Shown here one piece after another: positions 17,257-27,564 of a stretch of 64,000 nt of DNA. Position numbers and translations under genes: made by a program. How positions within the stretch are numbered: the stretch's first letter is position 1; every line of letters begins with the position of its first letter. The notes beneath the pieces were generated by a model that worked only from the letters and a program-made list of their open reading frames with translations, was not told the origin of the DNA and did not search any database. The stretch lies in NCBI RefSeq assembly GCF_014192715.1, contig NZ_JACHYH010000001.1, positions 1,302,001 through 1,366,000 of the forward strand. Reading direction: 5' to 3'. This stretch comes from Luteibacter sp. Sphag1AF (GTDB taxonomy: Bacteria > Pseudomonadota > Gammaproteobacteria > Xanthomonadales > Rhodanobacteraceae).

Positions 17257-18696
17257 TCAGAACTTGTAGTTGCCGTTGAGGGTAAATTCGTTACCCGACG
17301 TCTTCGAACGGTTGATGCCGTTGGTGGTGGAAGTAAGGTTGGCGTGGATCCATTCCACGCTGAAGTCGTAGGCGCCGGCCGAGTACTGCAGACTCAACGC
17401 CGCCTGGCGGTTCTTCAGGAGCCCGGTGGAGCCACGGTTCAACCAGCGCACCACGTCGTCCGAATCGGGCTTGCTCTGCGAATAGAAGGCGTAAGCGCTC
17501 CAGTTCGGCGTGAACTTGTAACCCGCCTGCAGGTATCCGCCCTTGTCCTTGATGTCGCCGAACTGCGAAAGGTCGCCAAACAACTGACCAATGGCGGTGC
17601 CGGTGTACACCAGGCCCTTGAATACCCACTGGCCGGGCGACCACATGCCGCCCACTTCGTATGCCGTGCTCTTGATGTTGCTTTCGATCGGCGTCACGGT
17701 TTCGCCGTCTACACCGTGCAGGTCCACCTTGCTGTAGTGCGCGGCGGCGAACACCATCCAGGTCTTGTCGCGAACACCCAGCCGCGCTTCGATCTGCGGC
17801 TTGAAGCCAGCGTTGCCCGCAGTGAGATAATTGGTGGTCAGACCCGGACCATTCCATGAGCCTTCAAATGCACCGAGGTCCAGACGCCATTTCGGGCCGT
17901 CGCTGCCATGGTTGAGGTCCTGCATCCACACCACACCCGGGAAGCGCCAGCCGATGATGCCGGTGCCGTAACCCAGCGGGAATGCCACGTGCGACAGTGA
18001 CGTCGGAGTCGTTTCCAGGGGGAACAGAAGATCCCACTGCTGGCCAATGCGAACGGTGCTTCCGGTCTCCGCGTTGGTCAGGTCCATATAGGCCTGCCGC
18101 AGGCGATTGATGGGCTGCTGCTGCGCGTAGGCACCAGTCCCATTGAAGCCGCCGAAGAAGTCCATTTCGATACGGCCGCCGCCGGTCCAGTCGCCGGCGA
18201 ACTTTGCGCCGCTGAAATCCAGCCAGAAACGCGTGTTGCGCACATCCACGCCACTCAGCGAATTGTTGACGGCGCCTGTGTTGCCCGGGATCGGGTACTG
18301 CGCGTTCTGGCCGTTGCCGTAGGTGTAGTTTTTGCTCTGGCTGAAGGCCGTGGCATTGATGAAGCCATGCAGTGCCACCGATACGCCCGGCGAACTGCTG
18401 AAAACAGGCTTGCTTGAGGAGGCTGGCGTGGCCGCCACCGTGTCGACACGCGTCTGGGTCTGCTGGGCCTGCGTCTGCGCCGCCTGAGCCGTGGCTGTGG
18501 CCTGGGCGGTGGCGGCTTTCTGTTCCTGGATCATCGCCTTCAATTCAGCGAGCTGCTGTTCCAGCTGATTGACGCGTGTTTCCAGTTGCGCTTCGCGGGT
18601 GCTGGTGGATTGTGCGTGGGCCGCCAGTGGCAGCATCAAGGCACAGGCGATACTCAAGGCGATAGCCTTCCGGCCGCCGACTGCGTTCGTCTTCAT
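17257..18696 (-). CDS. DcaP-like trimeric porin
   Basis: A 479-residue outer-membrane porin. The signal peptide ends AAHAQS near residue 28. A coiled coil follows, rich in Gln and Ala (residues ~35-90, with [15 protein letters not shown]), as in DcaP-type porins, then a beta-barrel beginning [14 protein letters not shown] and ending [12 protein letters not shown]. DcaP porins take up dicarboxylic and similar acids. Two adjacent ATG codons occur (18699 and 18696); the second has the better spacing to GGGGAGA. It is divergent from acs and co-transcribed with the MHS transporter. Confidence 0.85.
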   Translation of the reverse strand: MKTNAVGGRKAIALSIACALMLPLAAHAQSTSTREAQLETRVNQLEQQLAELKAMIQEQKAATAQATATAQAAQTQAQQTQTRVDTVAATPASSSKPVFSSSPGVSVALHGFINATAFSQSKNYTYGNGQNAQYPIPGNTGAVNNSLSGVDVRNTRFWLDFSGAKFAGDWTGGGRIEMDFFGGFNGTGAYAQQQPINRLRQAYMDLTNAETGSTVRIGQQWDLLFPLETTPTSLSHVAFPLGYGTGIIGWRFPGVVWMQDLNHGSDGPKWRLDLGAFEGSWNGPGLTTNYLTAGNAGFKPQIEARLGVRDKTWMVFAAAHYSKVDLHGVDGETVTPIESNIKSTAYEVGGMWSPGQWVFKGLVYTGTAIGQLFGDLSQFGDIKDKGGYLQAGYKFTPNWSAYAFYSQSKPDSDDVVRWLNRGSTGLLKNRQAALSLQYSAGAYDFSVEWIHANLTSTTNGINRSKTSGNEFTLNGNYKF

Positions 18697-18876
18697 CATG
18701 GTCTCCCCAACCATTGGCGAGCCGAGCATGACCACGCGGGCCCGCCCAGACCATTCGCCAAAGGTCGAACCTCGACCAAAGTCGTAGCCTTGCACACCCT
18801 CCGCGCGACGCGGCAACGCTACACTGCCGTATTGCCGCCTCAACACATCCCAGCATCAGAGTTCGCAGGAGCCCGC

Positions 18877-20817
18877 ATGTCCGAGAAACACCCGGTCGAT
18901 CCCGCCTTCGCCGCCCAGGCGCGTATCCGCAAAGACGACTACCAGCGCATGTATGCGCAGTCGGTGAGTGATCCGGATGGTTTCTGGAAGGAGATGGCCC
19001 AGCGGGTGGACTGGATCAAGGCGCCCACCCGGATCAAGGATGTGTCGTTCGCACCGGACGACCTGCACATCCGCTGGTTTGAAGACGGCGTGCTCAACGT
19101 GTCGGCGAACTGCCTGGACCGTCACCTCGCCGAGCGGGGCGACAAGACGGCCATCATCTTCGAGGGCGACGACCCGGGTGAATCACGCAGCATTTCCTAT
19201 AAGGAACTGCACGCCGAGGTCTGCCAGTTCGCCAACACGCTGCGCAACCTGGGTGTCTGCAAGGGCGACCGCGTTGTCGTGTACCTGCCGATGATTCCGG
19301 AGGCCGCCGTCGCCATGTTGGCGTGCGCCCGCATCGGCGCCATTCACTCGGTGGTATTTGGCGGCTTCTCTCCTGACTCGCTGGCCGGCCGCATTGCTGA
19401 CTCCGGGGCCAAGCTCATCATCACCGCCGATGAAGGGTGCCGGGGTGGCAAGCGGATTCCGCTGAAGGCCAACGTGGATGAATCACTTACACGCCCGCGC
19501 ACCAACAGCGTGGAAACGGTGGTGGTCGTGCGCCGTACCGGTGGCGCCATCGGCATGCAGCAGCCGCGCGATCGCTGGTATCACACCCTGATGGAAGGCC
19601 AGTCCACCGATTGTCCGCCGGAACCGATGAACGCGGAGGACCCGCTGTTTACGCTGTACACATCGGGCTCAACAGGTCAGCCCAAGGGCGTGCTGCATAC
19701 CAGTGGCGGCTATCTGGTTTATACCAGCCTGACGCATGAGCTGATTTTCGACTTGCGCGAAGACGACGTGTACTGGTGCACCGCCGATGTGGGCTGGATC
19801 ACCGGCCACAGCTACGTGGTGTATGGCCCGCTGGCCAACGGCGCGACGGTAGTGATGTTCGACGGCGTGCCGAACTATCCGGATTTCAGCCGGTTCTGGC
19901 AGGTGGTGGACAAGCACAGGGTCACGCTTTTCTATACGGCACCTACGGCCATCCGCGCCCTCATGCGCGAAGGCGACGAGCCGGTGAAAAAGACCTCCCG
20001 CGCGTCGCTTCGCCTGCTGGGCACAGTGGGCGAGCCGATCAATCCGGAGGCCTGGAACTGGTATTGGCGTGTGGTCGGCGGCGAGCGTTGCCCCATCGTG
20101 GATACGTGGTGGCAGACCGAGACCGGCGGCATACTCATCTCGCCGCTGCCGGGCGCCATCGACACCAAGCCGGGCTCAGCCACGCTGCCGTTCTTCGGCA
20201 TCAAGCCGGCCATTGTAGATACGGAGGGGAAGGTGCAGGACGGCGCGTGCAGCGGCAATCTGATCATCACCGATTCCTGGCCGGCGCAGATGCGAACGGT
20301 ATATGGCGATCACCAGCGCTTCATCGACACGTACTTCAAGACCTACCCGGGCAGCTACTTCACCGGAGACGGCGCACGGCGGGATGAAGACGGCTACTAC
20401 TGGATCACCGGTCGCGTGGATGACGTCATCAATGTGTCAGGTCATCGCATCGGCACCGCCGAAGTGGAAAGCGCTCTGGTGGCACATCCGAAAGTCGCCG
20501 AGGCGGCTGTGGTCGGCTGCGCGCACGACATCAAGGGTCAGGGCATCTATGCGTTCGTGACACTTACTGCCGGCGTGGTGGGTGACGAGGCGTTGCTGAA
20601 GGAACTGATCGCCGGTGTGCGCAAGGAGATTGGTCCCATTGCCGCACCCGATCACCTTCAGTGGGCACCGGGACTTCCCAAGACGCGCTCGGGAAAGATC
20701 ATGCGCCGCATCCTGCGCAAGATCGCCGAGAACCAGCCGGATCAGCTTGGCGACATCTCCACGTTGTCCGACCCGTCGGTGGTCAGGAATCTGGTCGATG
20801 AGCGACTGATCAAGTAA
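18877..20817 (+). CDS. acs: Acetyl-CoA synthetase (AMP-forming)
   Basis: A 646-residue enzyme, the usual length for Acs. It converts acetate, ATP and CoA to acetyl-CoA through acetyl-AMP. Visible elements are the P-loop-like [15 protein letters not shown], the [10 protein letters not shown] motif that sets the substrate pocket, [17 protein letters not shown], and the C-terminal RSGKIMRR. Lys607 in that last motif is the residue acetylated in the family to switch the enzyme off. The ATG at 18877 has AGGAG seven bases upstream. The response regulator gene follows 59 bp downstream. This match to the acs-crbR-crbS arrangement of Vibrio and Pseudomonas suggests acetate-responsive control. Confidence 0.97.
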   Translation: MSEKHPVDPAFAAQARIRKDDYQRMYAQSVSDPDGFWKEMAQRVDWIKAPTRIKDVSFAPDDLHIRWFEDGVLNVSANCLDRHLAERGDKTAIIFEGDDPGESRSISYKELHAEVCQFANTLRNLGVCKGDRVVVYLPMIPEAAVAMLACARIGAIHSVVFGGFSPDSLAGRIADSGAKLIITADEGCRGGKRIPLKANVDESLTRPRTNSVETVVVVRRTGGAIGMQQPRDRWYHTLMEGQSTDCPPEPMNAEDPLFTLYTSGSTGQPKGVLHTSGGYLVYTSLTHELIFDLREDDVYWCTADVGWITGHSYVVYGPLANGATVVMFDGVPNYPDFSRFWQVVDKHRVTLFYTAPTAIRALMREGDEPVKKTSRASLRLLGTVGEPINPEAWNWYWRVVGGERCPIVDTWWQTETGGILISPLPGAIDTKPGSATLPFFGIKPAIVDTEGKVQDGACSGNLIITDSWPAQMRTVYGDHQRFIDTYFKTYPGSYFTGDGARRDEDGYYWITGRVDDVINVSGHRIGTAEVESALVAHPKVAEAAVVGCAHDIKGQGIYAFVTLTAGVVGDEALLKELIAGVRKEIGPIAAPDHLQWAPGLPKTRSGKIMRRILRKIAENQPDQLGDISTLSDPSVVRNLVDERLIK

Positions 20818-20876
20818 ACGATTGAAACCTCGATCCGTCTGCATTTTCTTTACGTGGTAACGACGAAACTCAAGCC

Positions 20877-21548
20877 ATGCCCGACGTACTGATTGCCGAC
20901 GACCATCCGCTTTTCCGCGATGCACTGCAACGCGCAGTGCTCGCGGCATTGCCAGGTGCTACCGTGCACACGGCAGACAGTGTGAATGCGCTGCTTGCCC
21001 TGGTGGAGGCGCAACCAGACGCTGATCTGTTGCTGATGGATTTGCATATGCCCGGAGCGCGCGGCTATTCCGCGCTTGCTCACATCCGAGGCCAGTATCC
21101 GGGTTTGCCGACGATTGTGGTGTCGGGCCATGAAGAGGCGCAGGTGGCGCGACGCGCCCTGGCGCACGGCGCGTCTGCCTATATTCCGAAGTCCGCCGCA
21201 GTCGACGACATCGTGCAGGCCGTGCGTGCAGTGCTGGATGGTGATGTCTGGCTGCCGCATCAGCTACTCGGCGGCAACATTGAACTGGTGGCCGACGAAG
21301 CGAACGTTGCCGCGCGCGTGGCTTCTCTCACGCCCCAGCAGTTCCGCGTGTTGAACATGATCGCGGAAGGCTTGCTCAACAAACAGATCGCCTACGATCT
21401 CGGTGTATCCGAAGCCACGGTCAAGGCACACATGACCGCGATCATGCGAAAGCTCGGCGTATCCAATCGCACGCAGGTCGCGCTGGCTGCCAGCCATCTG
21501 GATGTGGAGAAGGAAGCGCTGCCAGGCATGACGCTGCCGCCCGGCTGA
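20877..21548 (+). CDS. crbR: CrbR-like LuxR-family response regulator
   Basis: A 223-residue regulator. The receiver domain spans residues 1-120 with DD at 8-9 and the phospho-acceptor Asp55 in LLLMDLHMPG. A LuxR/GerE helix-turn-helix lies at about residues 150-205 (NKQIAYDLGVSEATVKAHM). It sits between acs and an SSS-domain histidine kinase, matching CrbR, which activates acs in the acetate switch. Its stop is 2 bp from the stop of the convergent kinase gene. The symbol rests on context plus domain type. Confidence 0.85.
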   Translation: MPDVLIADDHPLFRDALQRAVLAALPGATVHTADSVNALLALVEAQPDADLLLMDLHMPGARGYSALAHIRGQYPGLPTIVVSGHEEAQVARRALAHGASAYIPKSAAVDDIVQAVRAVLDGDVWLPHQLLGGNIELVADEANVAARVASLTPQQFRVLNMIAEGLLNKQIAYDLGVSEATVKAHMTAIMRKLGVSNRTQVALAASHLDVEKEALPGMTLPPG

Positions 21549-21550
21549 AC

Positions 21551-24500
21551 TCAGGCTGCGGGGGCACCGGATCGTTTCACCAACGCGACCAGCATGGCGC
21601 GCAGTGCGGCGGGCCTGACCGGTTTGTGTAACAACGGGTAACCAAGTGCCCGCGCGCGCTGCTTCAATTCCGAGCTTCCGTCTGCTGTGACCATCGCGGC
21701 AGGTGGCATGGAGGCGACGTGTGAGGCCAGATACTGAAGTCCCTGAAGACCATCCATGCCCTCGCCAAGATGATAGTCGGCAAGGATGAGGTCGACGCTC
21801 GTTTCGTTGAGGACATGCAGCGCATCGTCGATGGTCAGTGCAACGCGGCAATCGACACCCCACCGGCCCAGTAGCGCGGCCATGCCTTCCAGGATCGACT
21901 CGTCGTTGTCCAGGCACAGTACCGTCAGTGGCAACTGTTCACCGCCGGGTCGCGCCATCGGTTGCGCACGCTTGCGCGCCACGCTGGCAGTGCGCGGAAC
22001 CGTGATGCTGAAACAGCTTCCGTGCCCCACGTGAGAACGCAGGCCCAGCGAGTGACCGAGAATTCCCGCCAGTCGCTCACAGATGGACAACCCCAGACCG
22101 AGCCCTTTCTCGCCCCACGGCGAGGGACGTTCCAGTCGCTGGAACTCGCCGAAGATGCGTGCCTGCTGCTCGTCCGCGATGCCTGGACCGCTGTCCCATA
22201 CTTCAATGCGAAGTTGGCCTCCGTCACGTCGGACACCGAGTAGCACGCCGCCTGATTGCGTATAGCGAAGCGCGTTGGAAATGAAGTTTTGCAGAATGCG
22301 GCGAAGCAACTGCGCGTCGGTTCGGACGGACAAGCCGCAGGCAACAACGCGAAGCGATAGACCTCGTTGTTCCGCCACTACCGCAAACTGCTGTTTCAAC
22401 GAGTCGAACAAATCCGCCAGCGCGAAGGGAGAAACTTCCGGGCGATAGCTGCCGGCATCCAGTCGCGACACGTCCAGCAGTGCGTCCAGCAAATCTTCCG
22501 CGGCGCGAAACGACGCGTCGATACGCTCAGCCAGCTGCGCAGCCTCGGTATCCAGACCAGGATGCTGACGAAGCGCGGACGTAAAGAGTCGTGCGGCATT
22601 GAGCGGTTGCAGAAGATCGTGGCTCGCCGCGGCGAGAAAGCGCGTCTTCGACGCGTTGGCCGCTTCGGCTTCGCGACGGGCGAGCGCGGTGGCGGTCAGC
22701 GCTTCGGAGAGTTCGGCGGTGCGCACGTCAACACGTTGCTCAAGCGTTTCATTCGCATCGATGAGCGCCTGCTCCGCATGCTTGTACGCCGTGACGTCCG
22801 TGAACGTTGTGACGAATCCGCCACCGGGTAGCGCACGACCGCGCATTTCAATCACCGTGCCATCCGGGCGGATACGCTGGAACAGATGCGGCGAGCCAGC
22901 ACGCATGTAGCCGATGCGCTTTTCCACATGCTGGTCCACTTCACCGGGACCGCATTCCCCATGCTCGGCATTCCATCGAATCAGATCAGCAACGGGAAGA
23001 CCGACATACACCATGCCTTCGGGGTAGTCGAACAGTTCGAGATAGCGACGGTTCCATGCAACCAGACGCATGTCTGCATCAACCACGCTGATGCCCTGTG
23101 ACACGTTTTCAAGCGTCGTGGATAGCAACTCGCGATTGAAGCGAAGCTCCTGCGATGCTTCGTCCATCAGCGCCATGGCTTCAGCAATATCGAGTCCGGT
23201 TCCCGACAGTGCGCCCATCAGCATGCGGCGCGCACTGGCTGCACCCACCGCACTTGCAAGCAGACGCTCGGTGAATTGAATGAGGGGACGATCGGCTGCA
23301 TCGCTGGGAAGCAGCGTGACCGTGTTTCGCTGTTCGTACTCGGCGAACGCGCGGGCAGTGACGCGATCACCGACGATGCGCCCGGCGATGGTGCCAAGAT
23401 CAAGCACCGTCACACGACCACGCCAGTCGCCCGCACCGGATGCCAGACGCACATAAGGATCCACGAACATGGCAGCGTGCAATCGTTCGGCAACGCTTGG
23501 ACGAAAACGCAGCGAGATGAAGATGAGGCACGCCACGTTGAGCAGCAGTGACCAGAACGTGCCGTGCGTGACCGGGTCCCAGCCGCTCAGATGAAACAGC
23601 TCCTGCGGCTTGAGCCACGACGCCCCGAATGGTCCTTCTTCCATCCAGGTCCCAGGCAACCATCCAGAACGCGTCATGGCCGGAAGAAGCAGCGTATATG
23701 CCCAGCATGTGAAACCCGCCAGCAATCCAACATACACACCCACGCGGCTCGCACCACGCCAGTACAGCGCCGAGACAATGGCAGGTGCGAACTGCGCGAC
23801 GGCTGCGAATGCGAGAAGGCCTGTGGCTGCCAGATTTTCCGCGTCCGCGATGATGCGATAGTACGCATACGCCATGGCTGCGAGCACGATGATCGCCACG
23901 CGCCGTACGCGTAGCACGATGTGCGAAACGTCGCTGCGTTGCTCAAGTTTGAGCGCGCGAATGCGCAGCAGCGCGGGCATCACCAGATCGTTGCTTATCA
24001 TCGTGGACAGCGCGACAGCTGCGACGATGACCATGCCTGTTGCTGCGGAGAAGCCGCCGACAAAGGCGAGCAGTGCGACGGCGTTGTCGCCGAGTGCGAG
24101 TGGAAGATTCAGAAGCCACGCATCCGCCGCGCCATTGCGAACCGACGGGATACTCATGCCGGCACTCACAATGGGCAGCACCGCGAGCATCACCAGAAGC
24201 ATGTAGGCAGGAAACAGCCAGCGCGCCTTGCGGAGATCTCGCGGGTCTTCGCACTCCACGACGCCGATCTGGAATTGCCTGGGAAGGCAGAACATTGCAC
24301 AGAAGGCGAGCAGCGTCTGCGCGATGAAACCCGGCGGAAGTCCGCCGTGGTCGATCTGATTCAGGGGCTCGCGCAGCGTTTCAACCGCGCCGGGTCCTTT
24401 GACCCACGCGTATACACCGATAGCTACGAACGCGAGAAGTTTGATGAGCGATTCGAGTGCGACAGCCAGCATCATGCCGTGATGATGTTCAGTGGCGTCG

Positions 24501-25042
24501 ATGGTGCGCGTACCAAAGAGGATCGCAAACACGGCGAGGAGGGCAGCGCACCACAACGCCGTATCGCGAAGCCACCATGACGCGTGCGTCGTACCAACAT
24601 CGGCCAGCACACCGAATGACATGGCCACGGCCTTGAACTGCAACGCGATGTACGGCACCACGGCGAGCACCGCAATGATGGCAACGAGCGCGGCCAGCCC
24701 ATGTGACTTGCCGAAGCGTGCTGCGATGAAGTCGGCGATGGAGGTGATGTTGCGCTGTCGGGCAACCAGGACCAGTCGTTCGATGAGTCCGAACCCGAGC
24801 ACGAACAGAAGCAGCGGGCCGAGATAAATGGGCAGATACGCCAGGCCGTCACGCGCAGCCGTGCCCACCGCACCGTAGAACGTCCAGGACGAGCAATAGA
24901 CGGCCAGCGCCAGGCTGTAGACGATGGGCCTCAGGTGCGGCTTGCTGGGATAAAGCGGACGGCGGTCGCCGACGTACGCGACACAGAACAGCAGTCCGAC
25001 ATATACAAGCGATACGAGCAGCAGTAGCCAGCCTGCAATCAC
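21551..25042 (-). CDS. crbS: CrbS-like hybrid sensor kinase with SSS transporter domain
   Basis: An 1163-residue inner-membrane protein. Residues 1-520 form a sodium:solute symporter-like domain with about 13 membrane segments. A PAS domain follows (~640-740), then a coiled coil and a HisKA dimerisation domain with His808 in AAASHDLLQPLN. The ATPase domain (~905-1015) has an N box at NFISNALRYT and a GLGLGLSI G box, and a C-terminal receiver has Asp1089 in ILADYHLG. This is the layout of CrbS, which senses acetate-related flux and signals to CrbR. The extra receiver may act as a phosphate sink. The ATG at 25042 gives a hydrophobic N-terminus directly. Confidence 0.9.
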   Translation of the reverse strand: MIAGWLLLLVSLVYVGLLFCVAYVGDRRPLYPSKPHLRPIVYSLALAVYCSSWTFYGAVGTAARDGLAYLPIYLGPLLLFVLGFGLIERLVLVARQRNITSIADFIAARFGKSHGLAALVAIIAVLAVVPYIALQFKAVAMSFGVLADVGTTHASWWLRDTALWCAALLAVFAILFGTRTIDATEHHHGMMLAVALESLIKLLAFVAIGVYAWVKGPGAVETLREPLNQIDHGGLPPGFIAQTLLAFCAMFCLPRQFQIGVVECEDPRDLRKARWLFPAYMLLVMLAVLPIVSAGMSIPSVRNGAADAWLLNLPLALGDNAVALLAFVGGFSAATGMVIVAAVALSTMISNDLVMPALLRIRALKLEQRSDVSHIVLRVRRVAIIVLAAMAYAYYRIIADAENLAATGLLAFAAVAQFAPAIVSALYWRGASRVGVYVGLLAGFTCWAYTLLLPAMTRSGWLPGTWMEEGPFGASWLKPQELFHLSGWDPVTHGTFWSLLLNVACLIFISLRFRPSVAERLHAAMFVDPYVRLASGAGDWRGRVTVLDLGTIAGRIVGDRVTARAFAEYEQRNTVTLLPSDAADRPLIQFTERLLASAVGAASARRMLMGALSGTGLDIAEAMALMDEASQELRFNRELLSTTLENVSQGISVVDADMRLVAWNRRYLELFDYPEGMVYVGLPVADLIRWNAEHGECGPGEVDQHVEKRIGYMRAGSPHLFQRIRPDGTVIEMRGRALPGGGFVTTFTDVTAYKHAEQALIDANETLEQRVDVRTAELSEALTATALARREAEAANASKTRFLAAASHDLLQPLNAARLFTSALRQHPGLDTEAAQLAERIDASFRAAEDLLDALLDVSRLDAGSYRPEVSPFALADLFDSLKQQFAVVAEQRGLSLRVVACGLSVRTDAQLLRRILQNFISNALRYTQSGGVLLGVRRDGGQLRIEVWDSGPGIADEQQARIFGEFQRLERPSPWGEKGLGLGLSICERLAGILGHSLGLRSHVGHGSCFSITVPRTASVARKRAQPMARPGGEQLPLTVLCLDNDESILEGMAALLGRWGVDCRVALTIDDALHVLNETSVDLILADYHLGEGMDGLQGLQYLASHVASMPPAAMVTADGSSELKQRARALGYPLLHKPVRPAALRAMLVALVKRSGAPAA

Positions 25043-25092
25043 ATGGTGCTCCCCAGTGGTCCCCGATCCATTCTAGTGCGTCAACGGACGTC

Positions 25093-25788
25093 TTGCCGGA
25101 CGAGGCCTCACCCCTCACCATCCCATCCATGGACGCATCGTCGCTTTCGCTTGCCGCTGCCTCGCTGGGCACGGACGTACACATCTGGCAGGTTCCATGG
25201 AACGGCGTTTCAGCCGAGGCGTTGTTTCGTCCCTGGCTCGCGGCCTATGCATCTGTCGATGCGTCCTCGCTTTCCGTCGTACGCGGACCGCACGGCAAGC
25301 CCTGGCTGGAAGCCCCGTTCGATGATCTGTCCTTCAGCTGGTCGCATAGCGGTGACCAGGCATTACTCGCGGTGGGGCGGGGCGAACCAGGGTTTCAGCT
25401 GGGCGTGGACATCGAGCGGGTGCGTGCGCGACCCCGCGTGCTGGCACTGGCCGAGCGATTCTTTTCAGCGGACGAATTCGTCCTGCTTTCCGCGCGCGAT
25501 GAACCGGAGCGACTCGACGGTTTTCTTGCTTTGTGGACTGCCAAGGAAGCGGTTCTGAAGGCAAACGGCGGCGGTCTTTCCTATGGCCTTCATCGTGCAT
25601 CGTTTCGCATGGAAGGCGGCGTCGCTGCTCCCGAACAATTCGACGGCGAAATTGCGCCGGCCGATGCATGGTGCGTGCGCTCGCTGGAAGTGGGGCGCGG
25701 ATTTGTTGCATCGGTGGCCTGGCGCGGCGTTGCGCGAACCGTGCGCTTCATGAACGGCGAGCCTGCCGTCTTCACAACTGCGCCTTGA
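25093..25788 (+). CDS. 4'-phosphopantetheinyl transferase, Sfp type
   Basis: A protein of up to 231 residues that would transfer phosphopantetheine from CoA to a carrier-protein serine. It has the two family motifs: GVDIERV (magnesium binding, after [15 protein letters not shown]) and [23 protein letters not shown]. The start is uncertain: a TTG at 25093 follows a weak GGA, and an in-frame ATG lies at 25129 without a ribosome site. It is a single gene divergent from crbS. The carrier target is not in the window; fatty acid, pigment or nonribosomal peptide synthesis are all possible. Confidence 0.9.
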   Translation: MPDEASPLTIPSMDASSLSLAAASLGTDVHIWQVPWNGVSAEALFRPWLAAYASVDASSLSVVRGPHGKPWLEAPFDDLSFSWSHSGDQALLAVGRGEPGFQLGVDIERVRARPRVLALAERFFSADEFVLLSARDEPERLDGFLALWTAKEAVLKANGGGLSYGLHRASFRMEGGVAAPEQFDGEIAPADAWCVRSLEVGRGFVASVAWRGVARTVRFMNGEPAVFTTAP

Positions 25789-25833
25789 ACCTTTTCTTCG
25801 CGAACTGTGTCTGATTTCTGTAAGCCGTGGAAG

Positions 25834-25862
25834 TTCGCTACAGGGACGTAGCGCGTTATGCT
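25834..25862 (+). promoter_or_regulatory. Candidate sigma-70 promoter for pdxJ
   Basis: A weak TTCGCT (-35) and TATGCT (-10) are separated by 17 bp. Transcription would start near 25869, just before the hairpin that precedes pdxJ. The match is modest and rests on spacing and position. Confidence 0.35.
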
Positions 25863-25877
25863 GGGACGACAGTCATT

Positions 25878-25908
25878 GCGCACGCCGCTTTCGGCGTGCG
25901 CTTTTTTT
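25878..25908 (+). terminator. Intrinsic-terminator hairpin directly before pdxJ
   Basis: A 10-bp stem (GCGCACGCCG with its complement), a CTTT loop and seven T. It ends 10 bp before the pdxJ start codon and 90 bp after the stop of the phosphopantetheinyl transferase gene. It may simply end that gene, or act as an attenuator in a pdxJ leader. Confidence 0.8.
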
Positions 25909-25918
25909 CAGGCGTCCT

Positions 25919-26662
25919 ATGACCGTTCTCAGCGTTAATCTGAACAAGATCGCCGTCCTGCGTAATTCGCGTGGCGGACACGAACCCGATATCGCCACGG
26001 CTGCCAATACCTGCATTGATGCAGGGTGCGGCGGTCTCACCGTGCATCCGCGACCAGACATGCGCCATGTGCGCCCGGATGACGTACGTACGCTGGCCGG
26101 CCTGCTGCGCGGGCGGGTGGAATACAACATCGAGGGCAACCCGTTCGCACCCGCACGCGGCGCATATCCGGGCCTGATCGAACTCGCCCGTGAAGTGCGT
26201 CCCACGCAGGTCACGCTGGTACCCGATGGCGATGGCCAGCTCACGTCAGACCACGGCTTTGACCTCACTACCGACCTGCCGAAGCTGACGCCCATCGTGG
26301 CGGCGTTTCGCGAGATGGGTTGCCGTGTCAGCGTCTTCGTGGATGCGGGCGGACAGGGGTTTGAAGAAGCGGTAGCCATCGGCATCCAGCGCATCGAGCT
26401 TTACACCGGCCCGTATGCCGAGGCTTTTGCGAAAGGAGACGCCCGGTCCGAACTGGCATCGTTCGCTGAAACGGCGCAACGCGCGCAGCGGGCTGGCCTG
26501 GCGGTCAATGCCGGGCATGATCTCAGTCAGGCCAACCTCGGCACGTTCAAGTCTGCGATTCCTGGACTGGCCGAAGTGTCCATCGGGCACGCGCTCATCA
26601 GCGAGGCGTTGTATCAGGGCATGGCCAACACGGTCCGAGCGTATCTGGGCATCCTGGCCTGA
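25919..26662 (+). CDS. pdxJ: Pyridoxine 5'-phosphate synthase
   Basis: A 247-residue protein of the usual length. PdxJ condenses 1-deoxy-xylulose 5-phosphate with 3-amino-2-oxopropyl phosphate, the last ring-forming step of vitamin B6 synthesis. The opening [15 protein letters not shown], the [13 protein letters not shown] segment and [10 protein letters not shown] are family landmarks, as are the C-terminal [11 protein letters not shown] and [13 protein letters not shown]. The ATG aligns with known PdxJ starts even though a terminator-like hairpin ends only 10 bp upstream. It stands alone rather than in an acpS or recO operon. Confidence 0.96.
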   Translation: MTVLSVNLNKIAVLRNSRGGHEPDIATAANTCIDAGCGGLTVHPRPDMRHVRPDDVRTLAGLLRGRVEYNIEGNPFAPARGAYPGLIELAREVRPTQVTLVPDGDGQLTSDHGFDLTTDLPKLTPIVAAFREMGCRVSVFVDAGGQGFEEAVAIGIQRIELYTGPYAEAFAKGDARSELASFAETAQRAQRAGLAVNAGHDLSQANLGTFKSAIPGLAEVSIGHALISEALYQGMANTVRAYLGILA

Positions 26663-26669
26663 GAACAAG

Positions 26670-26695
26670 AAAAACCCCGCGAAAGCGGGGTTTTT
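26670..26695. terminator. Bidirectional terminator between pdxJ and exbD2
   Basis: Stem ACCCCGC with GAAA loop and its complement, flanked by five A on the left and five T on the right, so it can stop transcripts from both strands. The genes on each side converge. Confidence 0.9.
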
Positions 26696-26725
26696 GCTTG
26701 GAACCGGAGGGACGGACCAGAAAGA

Positions 26726-27133
26726 TCAGTTCGAATTGACGAAACTGATCTTGGTCAGGCGCTGACCCTTGGCATCGGAAAGAACCCGTGCCACGACTTC
26801 GTACTGTACCGCGTCGTCAGCATCAATCTGCAGTTCCGGCTGGTTCGTCAGGCGGCCGACGTCTGCGATCTGGACCTTGAGGCCCAGCTCGTCAACCGGC
26901 GTACCGTTCCAGTAAAGCGAACCATCCTGACGGATCTGAAGGTGAATGGGGTCGGGCGGATTATCGGGGTTCTGAACGTTCGGATTCGGCTGCGGCAGAT
27001 CAATCTTGATCTTATGCGACAGCATCGGAGCCGTGATCATGAAGATGATCAGGAGAACCAGCATCACGTCGACAAGCGGCGTGACGTTGATTTCCGACAT
27101 CGGACCACCGGAATTACCTGAACTAAATGCCAT
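26726..27133 (-). CDS. exbD2: ExbD-type energy transducer protein 2
   Basis: A 135-residue protein with a short cytoplasmic N-terminus, one membrane segment (LVDVMLVLLIIFMITAPML, with the proton-path Asp at its start) and a periplasmic domain. It works with ExbB and TonB to pass proton-motive force to outer-membrane receptors. It is the last gene of tonB-exbB-exbD1-exbD2 and lies 6 bp after exbD1. The same order is known in Xanthomonas campestris, where exbD2 is dispensable for iron uptake but needed for plant responses. Confidence 0.93.
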   Translation of the reverse strand: MAFSSGNSGGPMSEINVTPLVDVMLVLLIIFMITAPMLSHKIKIDLPQPNPNVQNPDNPPDPIHLQIRQDGSLYWNGTPVDELGLKVQIADVGRLTNQPELQIDADDAVQYEVVARVLSDAKGQRLTKISFVNSN

Positions 27134-27139
27134 GGTGTG

Positions 27140-27553
27140 TCACTCCTTGCCGGTGGTGAGGAAGCCGACATGAACCATGCCTGCTTCCTTGGCATCGCCA
27201 AGAACCTTGCGCACGACCTTATATTCGGTCGTGCGATCGGCGCGGATCTGCAGCTCAGGCTGCGGCGACAACTGGGCCTTGCTCAAGAATTGACTCTTGA
27301 GCTCAGCTTCCGTGACCTCAGCGTCGTTCAGGAAGTACGTGCCGTCCGGCTTGATCGCGAGATCCATCGGTTCGACCGGGGTGTCATCCGGAATGTTCGG
27401 ATTAGCCTTCGGCAGATCGATCTGGATCCGGTGGGACATCAGGGGAGCCGTGATCATGAAGATGATCAGCAGAACCAGCATCACGTCGACGAGCGGCGTG
27501 ACGTTGATTTCCGACATCGGACCGCCGCTGTTGCCCCCGCTACTCATAGCCAT
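27140..27553 (-). CDS. exbD1: ExbD-type energy transducer protein 1
   Basis: A 137-residue paralogue of the next gene, sharing the N-terminus SEINVTPLVDVMLVLLIIFM almost without change while the periplasmic halves differ (here with EVTEAELKSQFL). This pattern suggests both compete for the same ExbB channel but present different periplasmic faces. It starts 11 bp after exbB, so the cluster is one operon. Confidence 0.94.
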   Translation of the reverse strand: MAMSSGGNSGGPMSEINVTPLVDVMLVLLIIFMITAPLMSHRIQIDLPKANPNIPDDTPVEPMDLAIKPDGTYFLNDAEVTEAELKSQFLSKAQLSPQPELQIRADRTTEYKVVRKVLGDAKEAGMVHVGFLTTGKE

Positions 27554-27564
27554 GGGTCAGTTCC

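Noticed and set aside
18697-18876. Sigma-54 promoter in the acs-porin gap
   Set aside because: No TGGCA-N-TTGC pattern was found on either strand; only weak sigma-70-like pieces such as TACACT are visible.
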